DNA from: DASXUX01 sp036504595
GTDB taxonomy: Bacteria > Planctomycetota > SZUA-567 > H5-PLA8
NCBI GenBank assembly: GCA_036504595.1
Contig: DASXUX010000002.1
Span: 1-64,000, forward strand
Direction: 5' to 3'
DNA: 64,000 bases
Made by a program: the position numbers and the translations under genes. The notes beneath the pieces are model-generated. The model ran no database searches. It had not been told where the DNA came from and saw only the letters and a program-made list of their open reading frames with translations. How positions within the stretch are numbered: the first letter of the stretch is position 1; every line of letters starts with the position of its first letter. Shown here one piece after another: positions 33,461 to 42,187 of the stretch.

Positions 33461-34132
33461 GTGCTTGCCCGCGTTGAGCAGGGCCGGGAAAACATCTCGC
33501 GCCCAGTCGCTGGGCTGCGGCAACGGCGGCACGAACTGCAGCACGTCTTCTTCAAGCACATAACAGGCGGCGTTGACGAACTGCAGCGGCTGACCCGAGC
33601 CTTCTCGGAAGGCAGTGATTCGCCCGCTGCCGTCCACGACCGGCCCGCCGCCCGCGATGCCGGTGTGCGGGTGTGTCTTCGGATCAAAGATCGCGATCGT
33701 ACCGCTCCGCGGCGGCCGTTGCGAAAAATGCTCCGCCACCATGTGGCTCAAATCAAAGTTGAAGACGTTATCGCCGTAAACGATGAGAAATGGGCCGCCT
33801 GAAAGCTCCCGCTCCAGTTTCTTGGCAGCGCCGGCCGTGCCCAGCAGGGACACTTCTTCCGAATAGCTCGCGTGGATGCCCAGACCGGAGCCGTCGCCGA
33901 TGGCCGCTTTGATTTCAGCGCCACGATAGTGCAGGTTTATAAATGTCTCGGTGATTCCGTGACTGGCCAGCCAGCGCAGGTTCCGCTTGAGAACGGGCTC
34001 GCCCCCTATAGGCGTCAGCGGCTTGGGCGCGCCACCCGATACGCCGTGCAGGCGGGTGGACATTCCGGCGGCGAGCACGAGACACTTTACAATTGCGGAT
34101 TGCGGATCGCGGATTGCGGATTGAGCTGCCAC
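33302..34132 (-). CDS. Sugar-1-phosphate nucleotidyltransferase (HddC/ManC-like)
   Basis: 276 aa. A nucleotide-sugar pyrophosphorylase: CLVLAAGMSTRLHG is the substrate loop (usual GxGTRL with GMSTRL here), APKPLTPIGGEPVL the Lys-containing phosphate motif, FLIVYGDNVFNFDLS the metal Asp, and NAACYVLEEDVL and HVIDGYCLGIDTPEAY the later strands. The GmhB-like phosphatase 38 bp upstream suggests a role in activating a heptose or similar sugar (GDP-heptose pathway, inference). The start is GTG 34132, and the leader AAQSAIRDPQSAI preceding VKCLVLAAG is encoded by a heptamer array (34092-34126), so the normal start seems to have been displaced. The 3' end overlaps the plus-strand gene by 159 nt. Confidence 0.8.
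   Translation of the reverse strand: MAAQSAIRDPQSAIVKCLVLAAGMSTRLHGVSGGAPKPLTPIGGEPVLKRNLRWLASHGITETFINLHYRGAEIKAAIGDGSGLGIHASYSEEVSLLGTAGAAKKLERELSGGPFLIVYGDNVFNFDLSHMVAEHFSQRPPRSGTIAIFDPKTHPHTGIAGGGPVVDGSGRITAFREGSGQPLQFVNAACYVLEEDVLQFVPPLPQPSDWARDVFPALLNAGKHLYAHVIDGYCLGIDTPEAYRRAEEILRLSGIGGSVQANPHAGENQPKHNDRK
34092..34126. repeat. Heptamer array, ATTGCGG word, at a gene start
   Basis: Five units ATTGCGG, ATTGCGG, ATCGCGG, ATTGCGG, ATTGAGC without phase slip. Translated as the N-terminal leader of the nucleotidyltransferase on the minus strand. Confidence 0.75.
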
Positions 34133-34170
34133 AACTTGCCACTGCCTCCGGCTATTTATCGTCTTCTTCT

Positions 34171-34800
34171 TTACGGTTTCCCTGCAAACTTCGCGTTCTC
34201 GGCGGTTTTATGTTGAAGCGTTTTCTCAAACTTCAGCACGGCCGCAGTGGCGGACGGCAGATCGGCGGCGCAGAGCGTCGGAGGCGGAACGCCTTTGCGG
34301 CGCTTGGCGGAAAGTGGATTGTTAAGCAGCGCGGTCCGGCAACCGGCGCGCTGGCCGCAGTCAATATCTGTATCCTGATCGCCAATCATCCAGCAGCGGC
34401 TTAAGTCCAGGTTGAATTCGTCGCGCGCCAGAAACAGATTGTACGGCTCCGGTTTGCGGCACGGGCACGGGCCTGAGAATCCAGGCACGGTGCCATCGGG
34501 ATGGTGAAAGCAATAATACGTTTTGGACAGCCTCACTCCACCGTCAAAGAGAGCTTCGGCAACGTGCTCGGCGATCAACTGGATGTTCTCAAAGCTCGCT
34601 TTGCCCTTGGCGTAGCTGGGCTGATTGGAGACGACGAAGAGCAGGAAGCCGGCATCTTGAAGACGCCGCGCCGCCCCGACCGCTCCGGGCATCATCCGCA
34701 GTTCGGTTAGCGTGTGCGGCGACTCGTACTCGTTGTTGTGCGGGTTGAGCGCCAACTCGTTCAGCACGCCGTCACGATCAAGAAAGATAGCTTTGTTCAC
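34171..34800 (-). CDS. gmhB: GmhB-like D,D-heptose 1,7-bisphosphate phosphatase (HAD-IIIA)
   Basis: 209 aa from GTG 34800. The HAD nucleophile motif FLDRDGVLN has Asp8 and Asp10; motif II is VVSNQPSYAKG and motif III follows. The cluster CFHHPDGTVPGFSGPCPCRKP matches the zinc-binding Cys/His loop of GmhB, and WMIGDQDTDIDCGQRAG carries the acidic motif IV. It removes a phosphate from heptose bisphosphate in lipopolysaccharide or S-layer sugar synthesis. Histidinol-phosphatase is the main alternative because the two enzymes are close relatives. The C-terminal tail (LKFEKTLQHKTAENAKFAGKP) is beyond the usual domain. TTG 34824 inside a palindrome is the other candidate start. Confidence 0.8.
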   Translation of the reverse strand: MNKAIFLDRDGVLNELALNPHNNEYESPHTLTELRMMPGAVGAARRLQDAGFLLFVVSNQPSYAKGKASFENIQLIAEHVAEALFDGGVRLSKTYYCFHHPDGTVPGFSGPCPCRKPEPYNLFLARDEFNLDLSRCWMIGDQDTDIDCGQRAGCRTALLNNPLSAKRRKGVPPPTLCAADLPSATAAVLKFEKTLQHKTAENAKFAGKP

Positions 34801-34818
34801 AAGCCGATTCCCCGTCCG

Positions 34819-34843
34819 GCGCAATCCCGGAGGATTGCGCTAC
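34819..34843. repeat. GCGCAATCC hairpin element, copy 1
   Basis: GCGCAATCC-CGGA-GGATTGCGC (9 bp, 4-nt loop). The TAG at 34840-34842 on the minus strand, formed by the outer arm, is the stop codon of the PQQ-propeller gene. A second copy is at 36738-36767. Confidence 0.7.
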
Positions 34844-36078
34844 TCTCGTTTCCCGAATGCCATCAGTGTCCCGCTCGAATTCCCAATGATCAACACATCA
34901 TCCACAACCGCGGGCGACCCGTCCACTTCCGAACCGGTGTCATAGCTCCACAGCAGCGAGCCATCGGCTAGTTTGAGCATGTAAATGCGCCCGTCTTGGG
35001 AGCCCACGAACACTTTCTCCTGCGCGACCACAGGCGACGAAACCACCTTTCCGCGCGTGAGGAACTCCCAAACATTCTTTCCTGTAGAGCGATCCAGGCA
35101 GTGCAGGCGCTTGTCGTCGCTGCCGATGAGAACGCGGTCTTTCGTCACGGCCGGCGAGGAGAAGAATGGAAATGAGAGCGTGTTCTTGTGACGCCAGAGC
35201 ACCGCGCCGTCTTTCAAATTCACCGCCAGGACTTCGTGCTCATAATGCGCGACATACGCGATGCCGCCGTCAAAGGCTGGGCTGGCGGGAACGTACGCGC
35301 CGAGTTCCGCCTTCACCGTTTCGGTCCCCTTGTTGAGATCGACGCCATGCAGGATCGCATCGCACCCGGCGAAGATCGCCATACCGTTGCCGATGGCTGC
35401 CGTTCCGTTCACGTAGTTGCCGGTGTCGAAGGTCCAGAGCCCCGTCCCCGTCACAGCATCAACGCAGTGGAAGCGGCTGTCGTAGGAACCGACCACCACT
35501 TTTCCATCGGCGAAGTTGGGGCCGGCTTTGATTTCCGCGTCCGTCTGGTATTTCCAGCGCTGCTGGCCCGTGGCCGCGTCGAGGGCGTACAGGTAGCCGT
35601 CGCCGGAACCGATGAATACGAGCGGCCCGTCAACACAGGGTGTGGACTCAATAGGCCCGCCGGTTTTGGACTCCCAAAGCTTCGCGCCGGTGCGCAGGTC
35701 CAGCGCGTAGACATTGCTGTCCGCCGAACCGAAGAACACTCGCCCGCCGCTGATCGCGGCCGAGCCCTTGATCTCCTCACCCGCTTTGAAGCGCCAGAGC
35801 AGAGCGGGGGCATCGGGGAAAATTGCGTTGCTGACTCCGCACAGATCCGGACGCCCATGAAACAACGGCCAGGAATCGGTGCCAAGCGCGAGCTTGTGCT
35901 CCGGCTTGTTGGCGATTGAGGCACTGGAGTGCGTTACGTGGGGTGCAATTTTGGCGACCACCAACGCAATCGCCGCAATCAGCAAGATCAGGCCCGCCGA
36001 CAAACACCAGCGCAGCAAATAACGGCGCCAAAGCGGCAGTGGGTTCGACTGTTGAGGATGCGTATCCGGCTCAGCCAT
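34840..36078 (-). CDS. Membrane-anchored PQQ-like beta-propeller protein
   Basis: 412 aa from ATG 36078 (a GTG at 36114 is the alternative). Residues about 22-43 (YLLRWCLSAGLILLIAAIALVVA) form one span. From 65 on there are seven or more similar repeats of the PQQ/BamB type (ALLWRFKAGEEIKGSAAISGGRVFFGSADSNVYALDLRTGAKLWES; YAVDAATGQ; GRIYMLKLADGSLLWSY). Tryptophan-docking and GS-D/A-V/A-YALD signatures are present. It probably lacks PQQ and acts as a protein-binding propeller on the periplasmic side, like BamB or the PQQ-like repeat proteins common in planctomycetes. The minus-strand order (this, gmhB, nucleotidyltransferase) could be an operon, but the palindromic element sits between. Confidence 0.85.
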   Translation of the reverse strand: MAEPDTHPQQSNPLPLWRRYLLRWCLSAGLILLIAAIALVVAKIAPHVTHSSASIANKPEHKLALGTDSWPLFHGRPDLCGVSNAIFPDAPALLWRFKAGEEIKGSAAISGGRVFFGSADSNVYALDLRTGAKLWESKTGGPIESTPCVDGPLVFIGSGDGYLYALDAATGQQRWKYQTDAEIKAGPNFADGKVVVGSYDSRFHCVDAVTGTGLWTFDTGNYVNGTAAIGNGMAIFAGCDAILHGVDLNKGTETVKAELGAYVPASPAFDGGIAYVAHYEHEVLAVNLKDGAVLWRHKNTLSFPFFSSPAVTKDRVLIGSDDKRLHCLDRSTGKNVWEFLTRGKVVSSPVVAQEKVFVGSQDGRIYMLKLADGSLLWSYDTGSEVDGSPAVVDDVLIIGNSSGTLMAFGKRE

Positions 36079-36199
36079 GCGCAGTTTTTCAGAAGGACTC
36101 TTGGCGCCCCACACTCGGGACGCGACTCCTTTATAGAGGAGGCGAGCCCGGAGGTCTACTGCGGGTGGCTGAAACGGACCTTCGCGCTAAGATAGTTCC

Positions 36200-36709
36200 A
36201 TGCGAAAGAAGCTCGGGCGTTCGACCAACCTGGTCCGGCCGCAGGCACCGCCGCTGCCCGCCGGCAACCTTATTTTTGAGCGGACTTTTGCAGCCACCAG
36301 CGAAGCCAAGATCGAAACGCTCGAGGCGCTGCTGGCGGCGCTGCTCAGCGCTGGCGCCCTGTCCGGCGAAAGCGCGGAATTGCGCTTCCGCCTGTGCCTG
36401 GATGAAGCGTTGGTCAACGCGGTAATGCACGGCAACCGGTACGACGCGGCCAAGAGCGTGCGCGTGCGCGCTTTCATCGATCCGAAAAGCTGGAGCGTGC
36501 TTGTGGAGGACGAGGGCGCAGGCTTTCGCGAGGAAGACCTGCCCGATCCGCAGGCGGCCGAAAACCTGCTCGAAGAAAGCGGCCGCGGCGTGCACCTGAT
36601 CCGCAGCATGATGGATGAGGTCAGCTATTGGAGCGGCGGCGCAGCGCTGTTGATGGTGAAATTTCACCGCAGAGGCACAGAGAAGAACGGTCTGAACCAG
36701 CCGTCGTAG
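36200..36709 (+). CDS. Anti-sigma-factor-type ATP-binding protein (HATPase_c, RsbW/SpoIIAB-like)
   Basis: 169 aa, cytoplasmic. The GHKL fold is intact: N-box LCLDEALVNAVMHGNRYD (Glu69, Asn73), G1 VEDEGAGF (Asp104), and GRGVHLIRSMMDEVSYW (129-143). It most closely resembles small anti-sigma kinases (RsbW, SpoIIAB) that phosphorylate an anti-anti-sigma factor. It lacks a histidine-kinase dimerisation domain, so it is not a sensor kinase. No anti-anti-sigma factor or sigma factor lies adjacent. The last about 13 residues (HRRGTEKNGLNQPS) are encoded by a CACAGAG-type repeat (36663-36687) and are probably not native. ATG at 36200. Confidence 0.8.
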   Translation: MRKKLGRSTNLVRPQAPPLPAGNLIFERTFAATSEAKIETLEALLAALLSAGALSGESAELRFRLCLDEALVNAVMHGNRYDAAKSVRVRAFIDPKSWSVLVEDEGAGFREEDLPDPQAAENLLEESGRGVHLIRSMMDEVSYWSGGAALLMVKFHRRGTEKNGLNQPS

Positions 36710-36737
36710 GATGACATTATCGTCGTGGTGGTGTTGC

Positions 36738-36767
36738 TGTAGCGCAATCCGGGAGGATTGCGTTACA
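36738..36767. repeat. GCGCAATCC hairpin element, copy 2
   Basis: TGTAGCGCAATCC (36738-36750) pairs with GGATTGCGTTACA (36755-36767): 13 bp including one G·T, loop GGGA. Lies in the 287-bp gap 36710-36996, which otherwise holds only an unexplained stretch before the protease start. Confidence 0.7.
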
Positions 36768-36996
36768 ACTTTTGCAGTATTTTGGCCCTTTCTCCGTCCG
36801 AAGTAACTGCCGAGGCAGATTGCATTTGCGCTATTCTGGCGATAGGCTGCGATCCTTCTGACTTCGGCCGTGAATTTTCGTATGGAAGCCGTGCAGACGG
36901 CCGCTCTAAAATAGCGTTCGTGGCTACCACACGCCGAAAGGAGTTTCGCGCACGGTACAGCATAAGGCACGGCTTATCGCTTTCAGCATAGCCTGC

Positions 36997-39900
36997 GTGG
37001 CTTTGTGCTTCATTTTGTACACGAGGCGCTCGCCAATATCGCTCGTCAGCTCTCCGCGAGCAGCAGAGAAACCCGGCGGTCTTGCCGTACCTCCTCCACC
37101 TCCGCAAAGGCCACGACTAGACGCGGCTTTCTGGCCGCAGAACCCTTATCCCATTCCCATGCTCTATCGCCAATTGGTGCCCTCTGCCGATCCGCCGCGA
37201 GCCGGTCTGCGCGATGAACAATCAACGATCTGGCTGGCGCAATTCGGCGGCCCTTTGACTTCCGCCGAAATCGCAAAACTCTCTGCGCGCGGGGTGCAGG
37301 TTCTCATGCCAACGGTCGGCTGCGCGTTCCACGTGCGAGCGTCCCACGCCGCTCTGAGGAAAGTGCAGGGCCAGTTCGCCCCTAATCTGCTGGGCTGGTG
37401 CAGGCTGGAGCCAGCCGACAGATTGCTTCCGGCTATACTCAGGAATACTTGCCCGCAGTATTCGGTCAGCCCTAACGGACCCTTCCGCCGGCTGGAACTT
37501 TATCCAGGCGCCGATGCGCAGGCCGTAGCGCGACAGGCGCAGGCGCTGGGCTGCCGAATCGAGCGCCTCGATCCGCTGTCGCCGATTGCCGGCGTCACGC
37601 GCGGGCTGGAAGTCAGCGGGCCTCCCGGCCGAGCGTTGAGCGAACAGCTCGCGTCCATCGAAGATGTCTACGTCGTCGATTGGCCGCGTCCGCCCAAGAA
37701 GGCCTGCAATCGGGAAGCCGCCAGCGCCTCCGGCATCACTCTGCTGCAGGCCGCTCCTCATAATCTGTCAGGCTCCGGCATAAACGTGATGGTGCGCGAC
37801 GTCTCGGCTATCTTCGCGCACCCGGACTTTGGCACACGCCTGACGCTGGGACCCGATGTCGTCTCCGCAGCGACTTCGCAGCACTCCACGCATGTGGCCG
37901 GCACGATCGGCGGCTCGGGCCTGGCCGATCCCATGGCAGCGGCTTGCGGCATGGCTCCCGCCTGCAACCTCATCTCGTTCGACATGAATGGCGACGACGT
38001 TGCTGAACCACTGGCCGCGAAAACGGACTACAGCGCATTCCTGTCCAATCATTCCTACAGTTTCGTGACCGGCTGGGACAATGGCACGTTCACGGACAAC
38101 CAGAGCACCTTTGGACAATATGGTACCTTCGCCAAGAACTGGGACGCGCTTATCCGCACTGAGAATCTACTGATGGTCAAAGCCGTCGGCAACGACCGCA
38201 ACGACTCCGGCCCCGGCCATCCGCACGACGGCACGCTCGCCGGCGACGGGCAGTACTACGGCACAACCGATTCGTCCTCCACGAGCAAGAACGTGCTGAC
38301 CGTTGGCGCCAGCATCGATGGAGTGCAGCCCGGCGCCGTGTTCACCGCCGTCAGCGTCCTGGACGGCTCGTCAAGCGGCCCGTGTCAGGACGGCCGGCTC
38401 CGCCCGGAGATCGTGGCCAACGGAGACACGGTGGACTCCACCAACAACGACGCGACCCCCGGCAGTCAATACGTGGTGCTCAGCGGAACCTCGCAAGCCT
38501 GCGCCGTGGTGACGGGCGCGACGGCGCTGCTGCTTGAACGCTACAAGCAGCGCTACACGAGCACGCTCAACCCCGTCATGCACTACGTTCGCGCGCTTTA
38601 TGCGCAGACAGCCACGGACATCGGGCGCGCCGGTCCGGACTACCTGCACGGCTTCGGCCTGCTGGACCTTGGCTCGGCAATCGGGCTTTTCGAAACGGAC
38701 GCCAGCGGGCATCCGCGCCTGATGACCAGCTACGTTGACGCGACGACGCCCGAACGGTTCTTTCTGCTGAACAGCGATGGCGTGACCACGCTCAAAGCCA
38801 CTCTGTGCTGGACTGACGACGCCGGCGATGTTCTGGCTTCCCGCGCAATCGTGAACGATCTGGATTTGAAGCTGATCCGCGTCATCGACCAGGCCGTCTC
38901 CTATCCCTTCAAGCTTGATCCCACCGCACCCGATCGGCCGGCAACGCGCGCGGTGAACGACGTGGATACCATCGAGCAACTGGTGCTGGAAACTCCCGTT
39001 CCCGGCAACTACCTGCTGTCTGTGCGAGGCACGACGCTGGCCTCACAGACCTTTTTTACGCTCGCCAGTTCGCACGATCTTGTGGAGGTCCTCCCGCCCG
39101 TGGCCGTCATTTCCAGTTCGGCCACAACCGGCCCCCCACCCTTCAGTGTGGCATTCGATGGCTCGGGATCGTCCGATCCAGGCGGCAGCAGCCTCAGCTA
39201 CACGTGGGCATTCGGCGATGGACAAACAGCCGACGGCGTTCAAACGCAGCACACGTATTACGCCGGCGGATTCAAGGCCGTTCTCAAGGTCATCAACAAT
39301 CAGGGTGCCAGCGCCACGGCCAGCGTTTTTGTTTCCGTTGACAACAAACCGCCGGTCGCCGTCGCAACGGCAAGCCCGGACAGCGGTCTCGCACCGCTTA
39401 CGACAACGCTCAGTTCCTTCGGCAGCTACGACAAAGATAACAATCTGGCCACTTGGATCTGGGACTGTGGCGACGGCCAGTCGAATTCCGGACCTGTCGT
39501 TCAGCATATGTACGCCTCACCGGGGCTCTATTTCGCGACGCTGACCGTCGGCGATGTCGTGAATGCCACGGCCTCGCGCACGATCCCCATTCTGGCCGGA
39601 CAGAAACTGACGCTAGCGAACGCCCGGTTCAAGCTCAACTTCAAGCGCTTCGGATTGGACAGCTTCACCTTCACATCAAAAACTGTCCCAATTGCATCCA
39701 ATCTGACTACTTCCGGCCTAATTGGAACTGTACAGATTGGAACCAACCGCTTCGATTTCCTCCTCGATAACAAAGGCCGGTTCGTTTCGCCCCAACTGCG
39801 GCTGCAACTGAACCCGGCGCGCACTCAACTCACTGTCACGCTGAGAAACGTGAACCTGGCCAATGATCTGGCGAACTACGGCGCGGCGAACATGGACCTG

Positions 39901-40035
39901 CTGCCCGTGTATCTGGTTTTGCCCATGGCTGTGTACTTGGGCGATAGCATGGTTGTCGGCGCCACGGGCGTGCCCTTTTCGTATTCGGCGACTCGTGGCC
40001 GAGCTGGTAACGGCAAGCTCATCCTTCAACGCTGA
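36997..40035 (+). CDS. KP-43-type subtilisin family serine protease with two PKD domains
   Basis: 1012 aa. S8 catalytic triad Asp268 (VMVRDVS), His296 (QHSTHVAG) and Ser499 (LSGTSQACAV), plus oxyanion Asn399 (AVGNDRND), all in order. The Asp and His motifs are slightly altered from the usual DTG and HGTH. The post-catalytic LLNSDGVTTLKATLCWTDDAGDVL ... NDLDLKLI region (about 580-690) matches the beta-barrel of the Bacillus KP-43 group. Two PKD domains follow (about 701-781 with WAFGDGQ; 785-865 with WDCGDGQ), and residues 866-1012 form an unassigned beta-rich tail. GTG 36997 is the only canonical start, but it truncates the hydrophobic leader, which begins upstream. Probably exported, degrading extracellular protein. 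Confidence 0.85.
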   Translation: MALCFILYTRRSPISLVSSPRAAEKPGGLAVPPPPPQRPRLDAAFWPQNPYPIPMLYRQLVPSADPPRAGLRDEQSTIWLAQFGGPLTSAEIAKLSARGVQVLMPTVGCAFHVRASHAALRKVQGQFAPNLLGWCRLEPADRLLPAILRNTCPQYSVSPNGPFRRLELYPGADAQAVARQAQALGCRIERLDPLSPIAGVTRGLEVSGPPGRALSEQLASIEDVYVVDWPRPPKKACNREAASASGITLLQAAPHNLSGSGINVMVRDVSAIFAHPDFGTRLTLGPDVVSAATSQHSTHVAGTIGGSGLADPMAAACGMAPACNLISFDMNGDDVAEPLAAKTDYSAFLSNHSYSFVTGWDNGTFTDNQSTFGQYGTFAKNWDALIRTENLLMVKAVGNDRNDSGPGHPHDGTLAGDGQYYGTTDSSSTSKNVLTVGASIDGVQPGAVFTAVSVLDGSSSGPCQDGRLRPEIVANGDTVDSTNNDATPGSQYVVLSGTSQACAVVTGATALLLERYKQRYTSTLNPVMHYVRALYAQTATDIGRAGPDYLHGFGLLDLGSAIGLFETDASGHPRLMTSYVDATTPERFFLLNSDGVTTLKATLCWTDDAGDVLASRAIVNDLDLKLIRVIDQAVSYPFKLDPTAPDRPATRAVNDVDTIEQLVLETPVPGNYLLSVRGTTLASQTFFTLASSHDLVEVLPPVAVISSSATTGPPPFSVAFDGSGSSDPGGSSLSYTWAFGDGQTADGVQTQHTYYAGGFKAVLKVINNQGASATASVFVSVDNKPPVAVATASPDSGLAPLTTTLSSFGSYDKDNNLATWIWDCGDGQSNSGPVVQHMYASPGLYFATLTVGDVVNATASRTIPILAGQKLTLANARFKLNFKRFGLDSFTFTSKTVPIASNLTTSGLIGTVQIGTNRFDFLLDNKGRFVSPQLRLQLNPARTQLTVTLRNVNLANDLANYGAANMDLLPVYLVLPMAVYLGDSMVVGATGVPFSYSATRGRAGNGKLILQR

Positions 40036-40115
40036 TCCTAGCAAGCTTGGCCTATTGCCTTTTTTCGCCATTAATCCGAGCGATTTTGGGAATATCAGGA
40101 TTATTGGCCGGTTAC

Positions 40116-40143
40116 TTGTATGCGGAGGACGGGTTACTATATT
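40116..40143 (+). promoter_or_regulatory. Candidate sigma-70 promoter for the prenyl synthetase gene
   Basis: TTGTAT (40116-40121), 16-bp spacer, TATATT (40138-40143), about 107 bp upstream of the favoured ATG at 40250 and 50 bp upstream of the alternative GTG at 40193. It lies in a locally AT-rich stretch (about 40036-40150) unlike the surrounding GC-rich sequence. Confidence 0.35.
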
Positions 40144-40249
40144 GAGTCCCTTTGCGCTCGGTACTTGGGGAATCTCTAGGGGGTTAGGGAGCGTGCCAAT
40201 CAGCTTAGGTAGTTTGCCTCGCAGTTCAGAGCAACGCAGTGCCATTCTC

Positions 40250-41212
40250 ATGCAGATCGTCGCTCCCGTCATGGCGGATCTCGCCCGTTCAGAAGAACAC
40301 CTCGCCAATTACCTCACCAGCCAGTACGCGTACATAAGTACGCTGGTCAAACACATCGAGCGCTTCAAAGGCAAGCGCCTGCGGCCTGCCATCCTGCATC
40401 TAGCCGCCCAGGCATTCGGAGGCGAAGCTCCGCTCGCGCCCCAAGTGGCCGCGCTTGTCGAGATGATCCATCTGGCTTCCCTCTGCCACGATGACATCCT
40501 GGACAACGCCGAGACACGCCGCAACGTCAAGACCATCAACGCCAAGTGGGGAAACAAGACGGCCGTCATGACCGGCGACATTTTGCTGGCCCGAGCTTTT
40601 GAGGTTCTTGCCAAGCTCGATGACGCGCGCCCGTTCCGCGTCCTCACACGAGCGACGCGCTTGATCTGCGAAGGCGAACTGCTGCAAGTGGACAGCCGCT
40701 TCCGCACCGATATCGACGAAGACACGTACTTGGACATGATCGAACGCAAAACTGCCGTGCTCTTCGGCGCCGCAGCCGAACTCGGCGCAATGCTTTCCGG
40801 CGCAACAGAAACGGACAGCCGCCGCATGTTCGCCTACGGCCGCAGACTCGGAATGGCCTTCCAGATCGTGGACGATTGCCTCGATCTGGTCGGCGTTGAA
40901 CAAACCGTCGGCAAATCCCTCGGCAGCGATCTGCGCAACGGCGAGCTGACTCTGCCCGTGATCCACCTGGTGGCCAACACAAGCGGCGCTCGCAGACAAG
41001 AACTGCTCCAACTCTTCGCTCCCGAGTTCGGCGGCCCGACCCGCGATGCCCTGCGCCCGTACCTCGACCGCACAGATTCGATCGACTACGCACTCCAGAT
41101 GGCGCGCATGGAAATTCAGCGCGCCCGGGACGAAATCGGGTTCCTCCCAGCGTCGGCCGCGAAGTCCGCTCTGCTGGAAATTCCCGACTACATTCTGGAA
41201 CGAACTTCCTGA
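40250..41212 (+). CDS. Polyprenyl diphosphate synthase (octaprenyl/heptaprenyl-type)
   Basis: 320 aa from ATG 40250. The all-alpha trans-isoprenyl synthase fold: first Asp-rich motif DDILD (81-85) after HLASLCH, the basic FKGKRLRPA (39-47), and second motif QIVDDCLD (205-212). The chain probably elongates farnesyl diphosphate with isopentenyl diphosphate to a C40-type quinone side chain; chain length is not certain. GTG 40193 would add 19 residues (MPISLGSLPRSSEQRSAIL); neither start has a clear Shine-Dalgarno sequence. It ends at 41212, 25 bp from the convergent membrane-protein gene with no repeat between. Confidence 0.88.
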   Translation: MQIVAPVMADLARSEEHLANYLTSQYAYISTLVKHIERFKGKRLRPAILHLAAQAFGGEAPLAPQVAALVEMIHLASLCHDDILDNAETRRNVKTINAKWGNKTAVMTGDILLARAFEVLAKLDDARPFRVLTRATRLICEGELLQVDSRFRTDIDEDTYLDMIERKTAVLFGAAAELGAMLSGATETDSRRMFAYGRRLGMAFQIVDDCLDLVGVEQTVGKSLGSDLRNGELTLPVIHLVANTSGARRQELLQLFAPEFGGPTRDALRPYLDRTDSIDYALQMARMEIQRARDEIGFLPASAAKSALLEIPDYILERTS

Positions 41213-41237
41213 ATCCATGCGCGAGCGAATCCTGGCG

Positions 41238-42164
41238 TCACTTGCTCAACTGTCCCAATGAACTGAACGAACTCACGTAGATGTTCCCGCCCTCCACGCG
41301 GAATGGCGGCGTCGCCGGCAGGTACGGCGTGCCGAGAAATGGCTTGAGCGTCCAGGCCAGTTGCCCTCCCACCAGAGCGTACAGCAGCAGCCAACTGCAC
41401 AGCAGCTTGCGCGCGCCTGCGCCCTCCGGCGCGAGTTGCCACAGTCCCTCAGCCAGGACCTTCACGCCAAACATTCCGGCGATCGCAAAGATGGCCACGT
41501 GAAAGACCTTCATAAAGTGGTAGTTCTCCGTCACCACCGCGAAGAGCCCCGAGATGGGCGCGAACACTGCGAGCATGGTTCCCGTCGCAGCCAGCGCCAA
41601 CGACATCAGCGCGATGACTGGAAGAAAGCGCAGGCGAATGTCGAAGACCAGATTCAACACGTACAAGGCCGGCGCGCAGAGCGCCAAGGTGAGCATGAAC
41701 AGGAGCGGCGTCTTGAGCGCAACCCAGAGCGGCAGCTTCCACGCATCGGCTTCCTCCAGCGGCGTGTCGGGGGCGAGCACAATCGTTCCGAAGTCTTTTT
41801 CCTCGCCGACAGAAACAACCTGGATGGCCTCCGACGGCAGCGAGAGGTTGAAACGCACCTGCCCCTCGCCGGAAAACGGCGCCTTCAAACGATCGACATA
41901 GACCGTGCGCTTCTCCGGGCTGATGCCTGCCACGCGGCCGCGCACGGCCGGCGTGCTCTGGCCGCTAATCTCGAAGTCGGCATAGCAATACTGCGGGTGG
42001 AGCAGGCGAAAAGCGCCCATGCAGGCGCCGTACAGACCCGCGGTAAGCACAAAAATGGCGAGCAGTTCGGCGCACAACCGGCGCGGCTCGCGCTCCCACG
42101 TCAGCCGTTGATAGAGCGATGACCGGTCGCGGAAGATCGTGTCCATCGTAGTAAAAAGTTGCAT
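41238..42164 (-). CDS. Polytopic membrane protein (YIP1-like), unknown function
   Basis: 308 aa from ATG 42164 (GGGGGGG 6 nt upstream; TTG at 42179 is weaker). It has five to six membrane segments: residues about 34-55, 142-165, 176-200, 209-232 and 252-275. Between spans 1 and 2 lies a 90-residue periplasmic domain (VRGRVAGISPEKRTVYVDRLKAPFSGEGQVRFNLSLPS). The overall layout recalls YIP1/DUF1282 proteins but I do not assign the family. Divergent from the M20 peptidase gene, with a perfect inverted repeat (42188-42204) just upstream of the ATG that may be an operator. Confidence 0.6.
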   Translation of the reverse strand: MQLFTTMDTIFRDRSSLYQRLTWEREPRRLCAELLAIFVLTAGLYGACMGAFRLLHPQYCYADFEISGQSTPAVRGRVAGISPEKRTVYVDRLKAPFSGEGQVRFNLSLPSEAIQVVSVGEEKDFGTIVLAPDTPLEEADAWKLPLWVALKTPLLFMLTLALCAPALYVLNLVFDIRLRFLPVIALMSLALAATGTMLAVFAPISGLFAVVTENYHFMKVFHVAIFAIAGMFGVKVLAEGLWQLAPEGAGARKLLCSWLLLYALVGGQLAWTLKPFLGTPYLPATPPFRVEGGNIYVSSFSSLGQLSK

Positions 42165-42187
42165 GATGGTCCCCCCCAATACGCTTC

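Noticed and set aside
40036..40249. Extra gene between the protease and the prenyl synthetase
   Set aside because: No open frame with coding character; only a candidate promoter is seen.
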